Assembly: GCF_040822065.1 (NCBI RefSeq)
Contig: NZ_CP162005.1
Location: 1,922,001 to 1,986,000 of the forward strand
Reading direction: 5' to 3'
DNA length: 64,000 nt
DNA from: Pedobacter sp. WC2423
GTDB lineage: Bacteria > Bacteroidota > Bacteroidia > Sphingobacteriales > Sphingobacteriaceae
Positions 19,201 through 29,400 of the stretch are shown here, one piece after another (the stretch's first letter is position 1; each line of letters opens with the position of its first letter). A model generated the notes under the pieces. The model saw only the letters and a program-made list of their open reading frames with translations. It was not told the DNA's origin and did no database searches. The position numbers and the translations under genes were made by a program.

Positions 19201-20430
19201 ATCAAACAAATCGCCACTCAATCCACTCCATTTCTGGATATTTGTCAATGCAGTATACTGGTATTCCCGCGCCCGCACATGTTCCTTCTGTAAATGTAAC
19301 AACCACTCCGTTACAGTCCATTCAGCCTCTATTTGTGCACGGAAAGGCAAAGTATTGATATACAGACCTACCTTTTTAACATACTTCATATCCGCCGGTC
19401 TGCCAGACACCGTGGCGCCAAACACAACATCGTTTTTTCCATTGTAAACAGACAACAATAAAGCCCATATCCCCTGCAACACCGTATTTACAGTCAGGTG
19501 ATAACGCTGTGTATAGGCATTCACCTGCTGCGTAAATTCTTCGTCAAAAACAAGGGATAGATTTTTAAATGTCCCTACACCTTTATTGCGTTCATCGTTG
19601 TGTGCAACAAAAGGCAGTAACGATGGTTCCTCAAATCCCCTCAGGTAATCTTCCCAGAACTGTTTCTCCTGATAAGGGTCAATCCTGTTAATATATTTAA
19701 TGTAATCCTGATACAGATCTTCCTCTACAACAGGCGGTATCTGAGCTGTCGCATATTGCTGGTAGGCCGCTAACACTTCACTGATAATCACCTGACCAGA
19801 CCATCCATCCCATAAAATATGATGTTTTGTCCATATCATTCGGCAATTTTTCGCGCCAGTCTTAACCAGGGTAACCCTGGTTAGGGGTGCCTTATTTAAA
19901 TTGAAGCCCTGCATACGGTCCTGATGAAGTAATTCTTCAAAGGCTCGCTGCTGTTCTTCTAAAGCAAGCGCACTAAAATCAAGCCATACAAACGGTAATT
20001 CAACCTGGCTATATACACTTTGCAGCGGAATACTCACTTTATCATAAATAAAAGCAGTTCTAAGTATACTGTGGTTATGAATCACATACTGCCAGGCCAG
20101 CTTAAACGCAGCTATATTTAACCCATCCGGAAAATCTAACCTGAACTGTGTAATATAGGCCGTAGCATTACCCGCATACAGGCTATGGAACAAAATACCC
20201 TCCTGTAAGGGGCTCAGTTCATACAATGCAGAGATCTTATTCCTCGAAGATAAATACTGCACTAACTCCGCTTTATGCTGCCTGATAAAAGCAGGGATGC
20301 GCAAGCCCTGTTGTATTCCAGAGATTTCTTCTGCGGTTAACTTACCTTTGCTGCCAGATAAGATCAGGTCACCATTCCGCACACATAAAGACAGCCCGGA
20401 TTGTTCTAATTCTACTATAAACTCTTCCAT
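13216..20430 (-). CDS. NRPS, two modules plus terminal condensation domain (dock-C-A-T-C-A-T-C)
   Basis: 2404 aa. Residues 1-60 look like a TubC-type N-terminal docking domain. Then C9 (HHILWDG near 208), A9 (YTSGSTG near 645), T9 (GGHSL near 1023), C10 (HHIAADG near 1198), A10 (FTSGSTG near 1640), T10 (GGNSL near 2010) and a terminal condensation-like domain with HHALTDD near 2172, where the usual Gly is Asp. A9 reads DILQLGLIWK, the classical Gly code. A10 is unusual: its A4 region is LHDPLMRDVF, as in Lys2/aminoadipate reductase A domains, giving about DPRNFGLQAK; I cannot name its substrate, and no reductase domain follows. C9 (SPLQEGILFH type) fits a D-residue donor, agreeing with the epimerization domain at the end of the 3502-aa NRPS. 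Start ATG 20430, 4 bp after that gene. Confidence 0.92.
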   Translation of the reverse strand: MEEFIVELEQSGLSLCVRNGDLILSGSKGKLTAEEISGIQQGLRIPAFIRQHKAELVQYLSSRNKISALYELSPLQEGILFHSLYAGNATAYITQFRLDFPDGLNIAAFKLAWQYVIHNHSILRTAFIYDKVSIPLQSVYSQVELPFVWLDFSALALEEQQRAFEELLHQDRMQGFNLNKAPLTRVTLVKTGAKNCRMIWTKHHILWDGWSGQVIISEVLAAYQQYATAQIPPVVEEDLYQDYIKYINRIDPYQEKQFWEDYLRGFEEPSLLPFVAHNDERNKGVGTFKNLSLVFDEEFTQQVNAYTQRYHLTVNTVLQGIWALLLSVYNGKNDVVFGATVSGRPADMKYVKKVGLYINTLPFRAQIEAEWTVTEWLLHLQKEHVRAREYQYTALTNIQKWSGLSGDLFDTIFVFRNYPLTAAEDDAAEPFLKITNVEVEENNNYLLSIQASLHRQLIVDFNFNESLLDAGYIEMIKGHFREVLSQVISEPLLKLSAIHVLTKAEEKELLYDYNATKKTYPADQTVLSLFEEQVKLRPDDVAVVFEDRLLTYSALNARADQLALDIKGYGLVGICLERSLDMVVALLAVLKGGAAFIPIDPAYPADRINYVLSDSKANLLITDKGLLPGDATAQVAPGLAYVIYTSGSTGNPKGVMIEHAALVNFLYAMQELLHFNADSCVLAVTTFSFDIAYLELFLPLITGGKVIIASREAAMDGYLLQELIHLHRPSHMQATPATWQMLLDSGWKNEEQVVVLSGGEAINNDLKEALTHLSNRVFNLFGPTETTIWSAIKELHAGEPVSIGKPILNTQVYIVDEQLRIVPKGVKGELCISGDGLARGYLNRPELTTEKFVSSAFSKRLYKTGDLACWLPDGNIAYLGRKDNQVKIRGYRIELMEIENVLQQCLLVSKNAVIAKTDAHGTKMLIAYIVPAGNYDRDGIVAYLEAKLPGYMVPALLVEMAELPLTANGKTDRKQLPDPDVMLLTITSYVAPRNVMESRLAKIWSQLLQVEQVGIQHNFFELGGHSLLAMRVISAIRKEMDLEVGLRDLFDHPTVEALALVLTEKDKGLLLPAITFVHNKPARIPLSFSQERLWFIDQLEGSTHYHISAALRLKGPLDLKRLTIAFKEIIQRHEILRTVIREDNGMAYQLVLPADKWVMSRREEDIDRAFDLLEDYMLRVKLEPLASDEYRLRVVMHHIAADGWSVSLFIKEMLALYDAVELEPLPLQYADYALWQRKYIVQDKALMYWKEKMAGLTTLNLPLDRPRAMAAGNRGDVFQIQIDGLLSQQLKDLAQREGATIFMLLLAAFKLLLFRYSGDTDICVGTPIANRTQKETESLIGFFINTLALRTTLEGELTFKELLSRVRTTTLDAYTHQDLPFEKVLDVLKPERHLDRTPLFQVFFNMMNQPHEELTLDGISIYPEQSQERESKFDITLYAQENARGISFQCLYSTALFNRNSIEALLKQYAGLLQQIVNAITLPLNQFSLSPGKNKWKPVDAGCTVSVIDLIAKQVFAHPEKVALEDAAGVYTYKELWELSSSVAVMLQSKGLGREDVVAVYAERNTLLPVLLLGILKAGACFCILSSATPAVRNDYYLSVLQPKLVLDTRKEFIAGFDPSLWVPVTVTADTVAYCVFTSGSTGTPKLVEACHGSLVNYVHWMQEEFKVGTTDQFSMLSGLLHDPLMRDVFVPLCIGAKLIIPSQDLIGSPELIYWIQQYGINVMNLTPSLAQTLTEPLLLQDLRYVFYGGEPLKGSQAAALKKMAPDVVQVSLYGTTESQQALGYYIVRGNEVNLPLGVGVLNTELLVVDVLGNRAGPNELGEIAIRSPFIARGYKDDQLLTDKKFVLAADGVTMYLTGDLGRYSPAGELYNAGRADNQVKIRGYRIALEEIEHVLLKHVPEAVAAVKNGALIAYVVNVADKQLLSAQLSNELPAYMLPSYIVEIDSIPLTANKKVDRKALPDVTMQDVIKQVHVPASTAVEQLLVAIWEAVLVLDSVGVTDNFYELGGNSLKSVQVVARLKKQGFILPVIQILKTPRIQDLARFVTVFNDMDTDRGSGGLMLLSANQLRYFNGEEYRHVLGSFSIKLKGFDHDKWLKTLKSVYVELEILRMRIFKTSEGLRQIPADDLDPVVEYIHQDELAAKRALPFALDQAKGMRCYIVDNELVYILIHHALTDDISNRLLSDYLQKIYYGLPVTPLATKAYRNLIAYQPDRLQLAYWNQHLSQEVGPLAKGKNVFKQLRIMGADYQQIISYCKVHNITISSFMLSMLYLNLGTGTFIIDVIVDGRESELEERAIGQFTNKLPLCVTVNAEMTLTGLCKVVHTMHLEGRMHQQVPYAKMDLQGKYIAGRFNYRDLQHQRMPVEQITAIATQDYNISMKCDAYSDGIVLQISAVDFTMPPYL

Positions 20431-20434
20431 ACCA

Positions 20435-23400
20435 TTAGAATCTCATAATGTCACCTTCATCTTCCAACGCTCCTTTACCCAACAAAGCGTCCAGTTCCTT
20501 GTAATCCAATTTGCCATTTAATCCAAAGTCAGCCGGGGTAACATCTCTTTCCTCTTTCTCCACACAATGGTTGATTAATGCGCTAAGCTGCCTGATATAA
20601 TGAGCAGCAAATTTCTCTACACGCACAGCTGTATATTGCGTGGATGAATAATTAAAAGAAACATGCAATACATTGCCTGTAACAATGGCCCTGATCACAA
20701 ACTTATCACGAATGGGATATGCGCTACTAATATGATCCCCTGGATATTCTGGAGCACCCTTAAACCAGGCATTGGCATTCACCACATTATCCTGCTGCCC
20801 CAGATAATTAAATACAATATCCCAGCAATCACCGCTAAGTTCTTCTACAGGATTTAAATACTTCAGACAGCCAAAGCCAATACCCTTATCCGGAATACTT
20901 CTCAACTGCTCCTTTACAGATTTCAGCATACTTCCTTCCTGCATATCACTTTCCAATTGCAGCAACACAGGATACTTATTAGTGAACCAGCCCAACGTGC
21001 CAGTAACATCTAACTGCGGAAACAACGCTTCTCTGCCATGTCCTTCCAATCCTATAACCACATCATCATCACCTAACCATTCCCTGATCGTAATCGCCAG
21101 CGCAGTCAGTAAAAGATCATTAATCTCAGTGTTGTAAGCAGTATTTGCTGCGGTTAGCAATAACTGGGTTAACGCAGTGCTCAGCTGAACATCCACAGCA
21201 GACAAATCTTTTCTGGCGGATGCCGCTTCATTTAACTCCACTGGCATAGGCTTAAAAGCCTGCACAACATTTTCCCAATAGGATTGCTGTGCCCTGATGC
21301 GTTCGGTAAATGCAAATTCAACTAATGTCTCTGCCCAGTCCCGGTAAGAACTGGTTTTTAGCCCAAGCTCAGCATCACTTACGGCCAGCAAACTACTCAG
21401 CTCATCTATTAATATCCTCCAGGAAACACCGTCTATGGCAAGATGATGCACTACCATAAAAAACCTGTTATATGCTTCTTCTTCTGGCGTTTGTATCAAA
21501 ACAAACCTGCTGAGTATACCTTCCTCTATGTCCAGGCTTTCCTGGTATTGCTCACAAACAGCTGTAATTTCTGCACAGGCTGATTCAACCACCTCCAGTT
21601 CTCCTTCTCTATCTCCATACTCCTGTATCCATTGTGCGTCTTTATAAGTATAAAAACACCTTAAAATATCGTGTCTGTCTACAATTATCTTTACCGCATG
21701 TAACAATTCTGCCGCCGATACTTTCTTATCCAGCTGCAACAACACAGCCTGGTTAAAATGATTCACTGCATCCGCACCTGTCTCCAAAAACCAATGCTGA
21801 ATGGGTAATAAGGTAACCTCTCCTGTCAACCGGCCTTGTTCAGCCAGAACAGCGCTTTCCTTATTACGTAGTATCAAAGCAGCTAAGTCAGCTATTGTCT
21901 GGTAGTCAAACAAGTCCTGCACTTGTACGTGGTACCCTTTTCTTTTCGCCCTGCTGACCAATTGTATCACAATAATAGAATCGCCGCCCAGTTCAAAGAA
22001 ATTATCATAGATACCTACGCGGTCTGCATTTAATAAAGAAATCCAGATCTCTGCCAGGTCTTCTTCCAGCTCATTCCGCGGCGCCACATAATTGGTTTCC
22101 ACTAACGCATCAGGTGCCGGCAAAGCTTTTTTGTCCAGCTTCCCATTGGCCGTCAGCGGCATCGCCGTTAAGGGTATCCACACAGCAGGTACCATATATT
22201 CCGGCAGTTGTTGTTTCATGTAATTCATCAAAGCCTCCTGGTCATATGCACCCTCAGTAACCACATAGGCCATCAGGCGCTGATGGGTATATACCACCGC
22301 ACTTTGCTGTATTCCCGGGAAGTCCGACAAGACCTTATTCACCTCACCCAGCTCCACCCTGTACCCGCGGATCTTCACCTGGTCATCTACCCGGCCAATA
22401 AATTCGATATCCCCGTCGGCAAGCCGGCGAACAAGATCACCTGTTTTATACAGCCTGGAAGGACCGCCAAAAGGATTGGCGATAAACTTCTCCGACGTTT
22501 GTTCGGGCTGATTGAAGTAACCTGCTGAAACCCCGTCACCCCCGATCAGCAGCTCACCGGGCACCCCGACAGGGCATAACGCTAAGTAACGGTCTGCCAC
22601 ATAAACTACAGTATTTGAAAATGGCCGCCCTATGGGAACCTGGTGGTAATCCCTGTGCAGGTCTACCTGATGCAGCAGCTTACCGATAGTCGTTTCTGTT
22701 GGACCATAGTGATTGATCACCCTCAGCAGCGGACTTGCAGTCCTGATCTTTGCGATCACGCTTACCGGCAGCGCTTCTCCCCCAAAAATAATCGTCTTTT
22801 CAGGTAACAGCGTTTCCAGCGCAGTCCAGTGAGAGGGCACTATTTTAATACAATCTATAGGATGGGTACTAAAATAACTGTGCAGTAGTCCAGGGTCCAT
22901 CAAAGTTGGTTTACTAAACAGATGCAGCGTACCACCACTTAACAAAGACCCAAACAGCACCGTATTGCCCAGGTCGGCCGACAGCGAAGACATCAATCCA
23001 AATGACGAACTTTCAATTAACAGCCCTTTCAATCCAAAATAGTAATCTACAATATTCTGGTTACGCACCATTACCCCTTTCGGCTGGCCGGTAGTACCAG
23101 AAGTATAAATCACATAGGCCAGATCGCCATTAACACTCTCCGTTTCCTCCCCCTGTTCCAGCTCAGCCAACTGTATATCTACAGAAAACACCGGCACCTC
23201 AAAGTCAAGCACGTCAAACAAATGCTCAGAGGTAATCAACAGCGCTTTCATCCCCGTATCCCTGACCATAAAAACCTGCCTTTCTTTGGGCAGCGCAATA
23301 TCAATCGGCACATAGGCTGCACCGGCTTTCAATATACCTAATATGGAGACTACCGACCATTCAGCTGTATCCATCATCATCCCAACCAGGTCATCCGCCG

Positions 23401-26400
23401 CCAGGTTATATGTCTGTCTTAAATAACTTCCCAGTTTGCTGGCACGCGCGTTCAGTTCCCCATAGCTCAGCACTACATCGCCAAAACGTACCGCTGCCTG
23501 ATCGGGATGTAACAATACCTGCTCTTCAAACAGCGCGATCACTGTCTTAGCAGGATAGGGTAAGCTAAAATGGTTAAACTGATGCAGCAGCTGCTCTTTT
23601 TCCTGCTCACCCAGCATCGCTAAACTGCCTACCGGCTGTTCTATATTTTCCAGTACAGCCGATAACAGGTTTTCAAAATGACCTTTCATCCCTGCAATCG
23701 TCTCCTGGCTAAACAGGTCAACACAGTAATTGATCGAAACTGCTATCCCTGATGCCGTTTCCTGCACAAAAAAGGTCAGGTCAAATTTAGCCGTCTGGTA
23801 ACGCAGCGATTCGGGTTCAATCCTCAGCCCGCCCAGTGAATGCACCGCCGCATCCTCATTGTTATTCAGGACCAATAAAGCCTGGAACAACGAGCTCCGG
23901 CTCTTATCCCGCTCCTGCTCTACCCGGTCTACCACCTTCTCAAATGGAACAGAAAGATGTTCATATCCTTCCAGTGTAGTCCGTTTTACCTGCAATAAAA
24001 ATTCCCTGTAAACAGGGTTTTCACTCAAATCGCTCCGCAAAACCAATGTGTTTACAAAAAAACCAATCAGGGGTTCCAGTGCTGCTGCTGAACGGTCTGC
24101 CACCGTTGTGCCCACGCAAATATCTGTCTGTCCGCTATACCTGGACAGCATCACCTGGTAGACCGACAACAGCAGCATAAACAGGGTTACCCCCTGTTGC
24201 TGTGCCAATTCCACTAATGCGTCACTTACCGCCTTGTCAATAACAAAATTCAAACGGGCGCCTTCAGTACTTTGCACCGCAGGCCTCGGATAATCCAATG
24301 GTAAATTCAAAGGTTCCAGGCCACGCAGTTTCTCCTCCCAATAGCCCAGCTGTTTCTCCAGCACCTCATCAACCACATATGTACGTTGCCAGATGGCATA
24401 GTCAGCATACTGCAGAGACAATACCGGTAAATCCGGCAACCTGTTTTCTGTATAAAAACGGTATAATTCTATAAACTCATGGACAATCAACGATACGGAC
24501 CATCCATCAGAAGCAATATGATGCCGCACTAAAACTAATACATGTTCATCTTCCTTTATCTTCAGCAGTTTTGCGCGCATCATATAATCCTGAGCCAGGT
24601 CAAATGATTTTGTCACCTCATGTTCGATCATCTTATCCAAATCAATTGCGTCTGAACGATCCAGTCTCCATCCTGCAGCCTCAACAATCTCCTGGTACCC
24701 CAGCCCATCCACTTCCCTGAACACGGTCCGTAAAGATTCATGCCGGCCTACAATTTCTTTAAAAGACTTCTCCATTGCCTGCACATCCAATTGGCCATGC
24801 AATCTAAACACAGAGGGCATATGATAATGTGTACTTCCCCTTAACTGATCAATAAACCATAACCGCTCCTGCGCATAGGACAATGGAATCCGCAATGGCC
24901 TCTCCTGCCTCAGGATAGCTGGTAATAGCGCTTTCCGGTCATTCAACTCAATAAATTCTGACAAGGCAGCTATTGTCACATAATCAAACAAATCAGTAAT
25001 AACTACCTCTACGTTTAACTGTTTCCTGATAGCAGACAATATCCTGATGGCTAATAAAGAATGTCCTCCCAGTTCAAAGAAATTATCATAGATGCCTACG
25101 CGGTCTGCATTTAATAAGGAAATCCAGATCTCTGCCAGGCCTTCTTCCAGCTCATTCCGCGGCGCCACATAATTGGTTTCCACTAACGCATCAGGTGCCG
25201 GCAAAGCTTTTTTGTCCAGCTTCCCATTGGCCGTCAGCGGCATCGCCGTTAAGGGTATCCACACAGCAGGTACCATATATTCCGGCAGCTGCTGTTTCAT
25301 GTAATTCATCAGCGCCCCCTGGTCATATGCACCTTCAGCAACCACATAGGCCATCAGGCGCTGATGGGTATATACCACCGCACTTTGCTGTATTCCCGGG
25401 AAGTCCGACAAGATCTTATTCACCTCGCCCAGCTCCACCCTGTACCCGCGGATCTTCACCTGGTCATCTACCCGGCCAATAAATTCGATATCCCCGTCGG
25501 CAAGCCGGCGAACAAGATCACCTGTTTTATACAGCCTGGAAGGACCGCCAAAAGGATTGGCGATAAACTTCGCCGACGTTTGTTCGGGCTGATTGAAGTA
25601 ACCCGCTGACACCCCGTCACCCCCGATCAGCAGCTCACCGGGCACCCCGACAGGGCATAACGCTAAGTAACGGTCTGCCACATAAACTACAGTATTTGAA
25701 AATGGCCGCCCTATGGGAACCTGGTGGTAATCCCTGTTCAGGTCTACCTGATGCAGCAGCTTACCGATAGTCGTTTCTGTTGGACCATAGTGATTGATCA
25801 CCCTCAGCAGCGGACTTGCAGTCCTGATCTTTGCGATCACGCTTACCGGCAGCGCTTCTCCCCCAAAAATAATCGTCTTTTCAGGTAACAGCGTTTCCAG
25901 CGCAGTCCAGTGAGAGGGCACTATTTTAATACAATCTATAGGATGGGTACTAAAATAACTGTGCAGTAGTTCAGGGTCCATCAAAGTTGGTTTACTAAAC
26001 AGATGCAGCGTACCACCACTTAACAAAGACCCAAACAGCACCGTATTGCCCAGGTCGGCCGACAGCGAAGACATCAATCCAAATGACGAACTTTCAATTA
26101 ACAGCCCTTTCAATCCAAAATAGTAATCTACAATATTCTGGTTACGCACCATTACCCCTTTCGGCTGGCCGGTAGTGCCAGAAGTATAAATCACATAGGC
26201 CAGATCGCCATTAACACTCTCCGTTTCCTCCCCCTGTTCCAGCTCAGCCAACTGTATATCTACAGAAAACACCGGCACCTCAAAGTCAAGCACATCAAAC
26301 AAATGCTCAGAGGTAATCAACAGCGCTTTCATCCCCGTATCCCTGACCATAAAAACCTGCCTTTCTTTGGGCAGCGCAATATCAATCGGCACATAGGCTG

Positions 26401-29400
26401 CACCGGCTTTCAATATACCTAATATGGAGACTACCGACCATTCAGCTGTATCCATCATCATCCCAACCAGGTCATCTGCCACCAGGTTATATGTCTGTCT
26501 TAAATAACTTCCCAGTTTGCTGGCACGCGCGTTCAGTTCCCCATAGCTCAGCACTACATCGCCAAAACGTACCGCTGCCTGATCGGGATGTAACAATACC
26601 TGCTCTTCAAACAGCGCGATCACTGTCTTAGCAGGATAGGGTAAGCTAAAATGGTTAAACTGATGCAGCAGCTGCTCTTTTTCCTGCTCACCCAGCATCG
26701 CTAAACTGCCTACCGGCTGTTCTATATTTTCAAGTACAGCCGATAACAGGTTTTCAAAATGACCTTTCATCCCTGCAATCGTCTCCTGGCTAAACAGGTC
26801 AACACAGTAATTGATCGAAACTGCTATCCCCGATGCCGTTTCCTGCACAAAAAAGGTCAGGTCAAATTTAGCCGTCTGGTAACGCAGCGATTCGGGTTCA
26901 ATCCTCAGCCCGCCCAGTGAATGCACCGCCGCATCCTCATTGTTATTCAATACCAATAAAGCCTGGAACAACGAGCTCCGGCTCTTATCCCGCTCCTGCT
27001 CTACCCGGTCTACCACCTTCTCAAATGGAACAGAAAGATGTTCATATCCTTCCAGTGTAGTCCGTTTTACCTGCAATAAAAATTCCCTGTAAACAGGGTT
27101 TTCACTCAAATCGCTCCGCAAAACCAATGTGTTTACAAAAAACCCAATCAGGGGTTCCAGCGCAGCTGCTGAACGGTCTGCCACCGTTGTGCCCACGCAA
27201 ATATCTGTCTGTCCGCTATACCTGGACAGCATCACCTGGTAGACCGACAACAGCAGCATAAACAGGGTTACCCCCTGTTGCTGTGCCAATTCCACTAATG
27301 CGTCACTTACCGCCTTGTCAATAACAAAATTCAAACGGGCGCCTTCAGTACTTTGCACCGCAGGCCTCGGATAATCCAATGGTAAATTCAAAGGTTCCAG
27401 GCCCCGCAGTTTCTCCTCCCAATAGCCCAGCTGTTTCTCCAGCACCTCATCAACCACATATGTACGTTGCCAGATGGCATAGTCAGCATACTGCAAAGAT
27501 AATACGGGTAAATCTTGAGCCTTATTTCCGGTACGTGCCCGATAAAAAGTCTCAAACTCATGCACCAGTAAAGAACCCGACCACCCATCAGCAGCAATAT
27601 GATGCCGCAGCAGGATTAAAATATGTTCATCATCTTTTATCCGCAGTAACATCGCCCGCAAAGGGTGATCTTTCGACAAATCAAAAGGTCTTGTAATTTC
27701 CCGCTCCACCAGCTCATCCAGAGCGGCTCCCGAATGGTTATACGTATCCAGATAATCCAGCATCCAGCCATCCTCTGCTAAAATTTCCTGGTAAGGGATG
27801 CCATCCAGTTCCTTAAAAACTGTACGAAGTGACTCATGGCGATTAACGACATCGTTGAAAGAGCACTCCAGTGCATACACATCCAAAGATCCCAGCAACC
27901 TGAAAACCGAAGGCATATGGTAATGTACACTTCCCCTTAACTGATCAATAAACCATAACCGCTCCTGCGCATAGGACAACGGAATCCGCAAGGGCCTTTC
28001 CGCCACTACTGTCACCTGCGGTAAGTCTAAGCCTTCCTGCATTCCTTCAATCAAATGGGCCAGCGTCTTAATGGTAGGGTTCCCAAGTAAATCTTTAATA
28101 ACCAGATTTATTACCAGCTCTTTCCGCATGGCTGAAACAATTCGCATGGCCAGTAATGAATGCCCGCCCAATTCAAAAAAATCATCATTTACACCTACCT
28201 GCTCCACTCTTAAAATCCTGCCCCAGATTGCAGCAATCAGCTTTTCCATTTCACTAACAGGCGGTAAATACTCCCTTTGCTGCACCTGGTAAATAAAAGG
28301 ATCGGGTAACTGCTTTGGATCTAATTTTCCATTTGCCGTAAGTGGTATCTTATCAATAGGTATAAAAAAAGCCGGCACCATATAATCGGGCAACCGCTCC
28401 AGTAAAAATGCCTGCAGTACACCCGCAGTAATTTCATCATCACTTAAATAATAAGCAGTAATATATTTTTCTTCGTCGTCATTTTTTTTCAGCATCACCA
28501 GCACCTGTTCAATGCCTTCAAAACGGGATAAGCAATTTTGTATTTCTCCCAGCTCTACACGGTTCCCCCTTATCTTCACCTGTTCATCTATCCTGCCGTA
28601 AAATGCCATATCCCCGGCAGGCAGCAAACGAACCAGGTCGCCCGTCTTGTAATATCGCTGTCCAAACAGGGTCTTAAACTTAGCTGCAGTAATCTCCGGT
28701 TGTTCCCAATAGCCTTTGGCAAGCCCTGCTCCCGCGATGTATAATTCTCCGGCTACGCCAACAGGCAAAATGCGCTCCTCAGCATCCAGCACCAGCACCT
28801 CCATATTGGCAATAGGCCGCCCTATGTTAATCTGCTCATCATCCGCTTCAATCAGCTTCACAATACAGCCTACTGTAGCTTCAGTGGGTCCATATTCATT
28901 GTATATCGCTACACCAGGGGCAATAGTCCGAAGTAATTCTACTTGTGAAAACCGTAATTCTTCCCCCCCAACAATTACACATTTCATGGCCGAATCACGT
29001 ATATCCACATCAGCCAGTAATGAAATGTGCGTCGGCGTGAGTTTAATCGTATCAATCCCATTGGTGTTACTAAAACAATACTTCAGTTTCTCTACCAGGC
29101 TTAATTCCGGGTCTAAACAATACAAAGTCCTTCCCCTGCTCAGCGTGGTAAATATTGAAGTCACCGTTAGATCAAAACTCAAATTAGTCAGTAAAGGAAA
29201 ATTACCATCTTCCACTGTCTTAAAATAATATCCGTTGGCCCAATAAATATAATTCATCAGGTTGCTGTGCAATAACTGGCAGCCTTTTGGTATGCCCGTA
29301 GTTCCAGAAGTGAAAATCAGGTAAGCAGTATCCCAGGGTTCAACAGTTACCGGAATAGCTGCAGCTGGTTTAGCTAACTGTAAATACGCAATATCAACCA

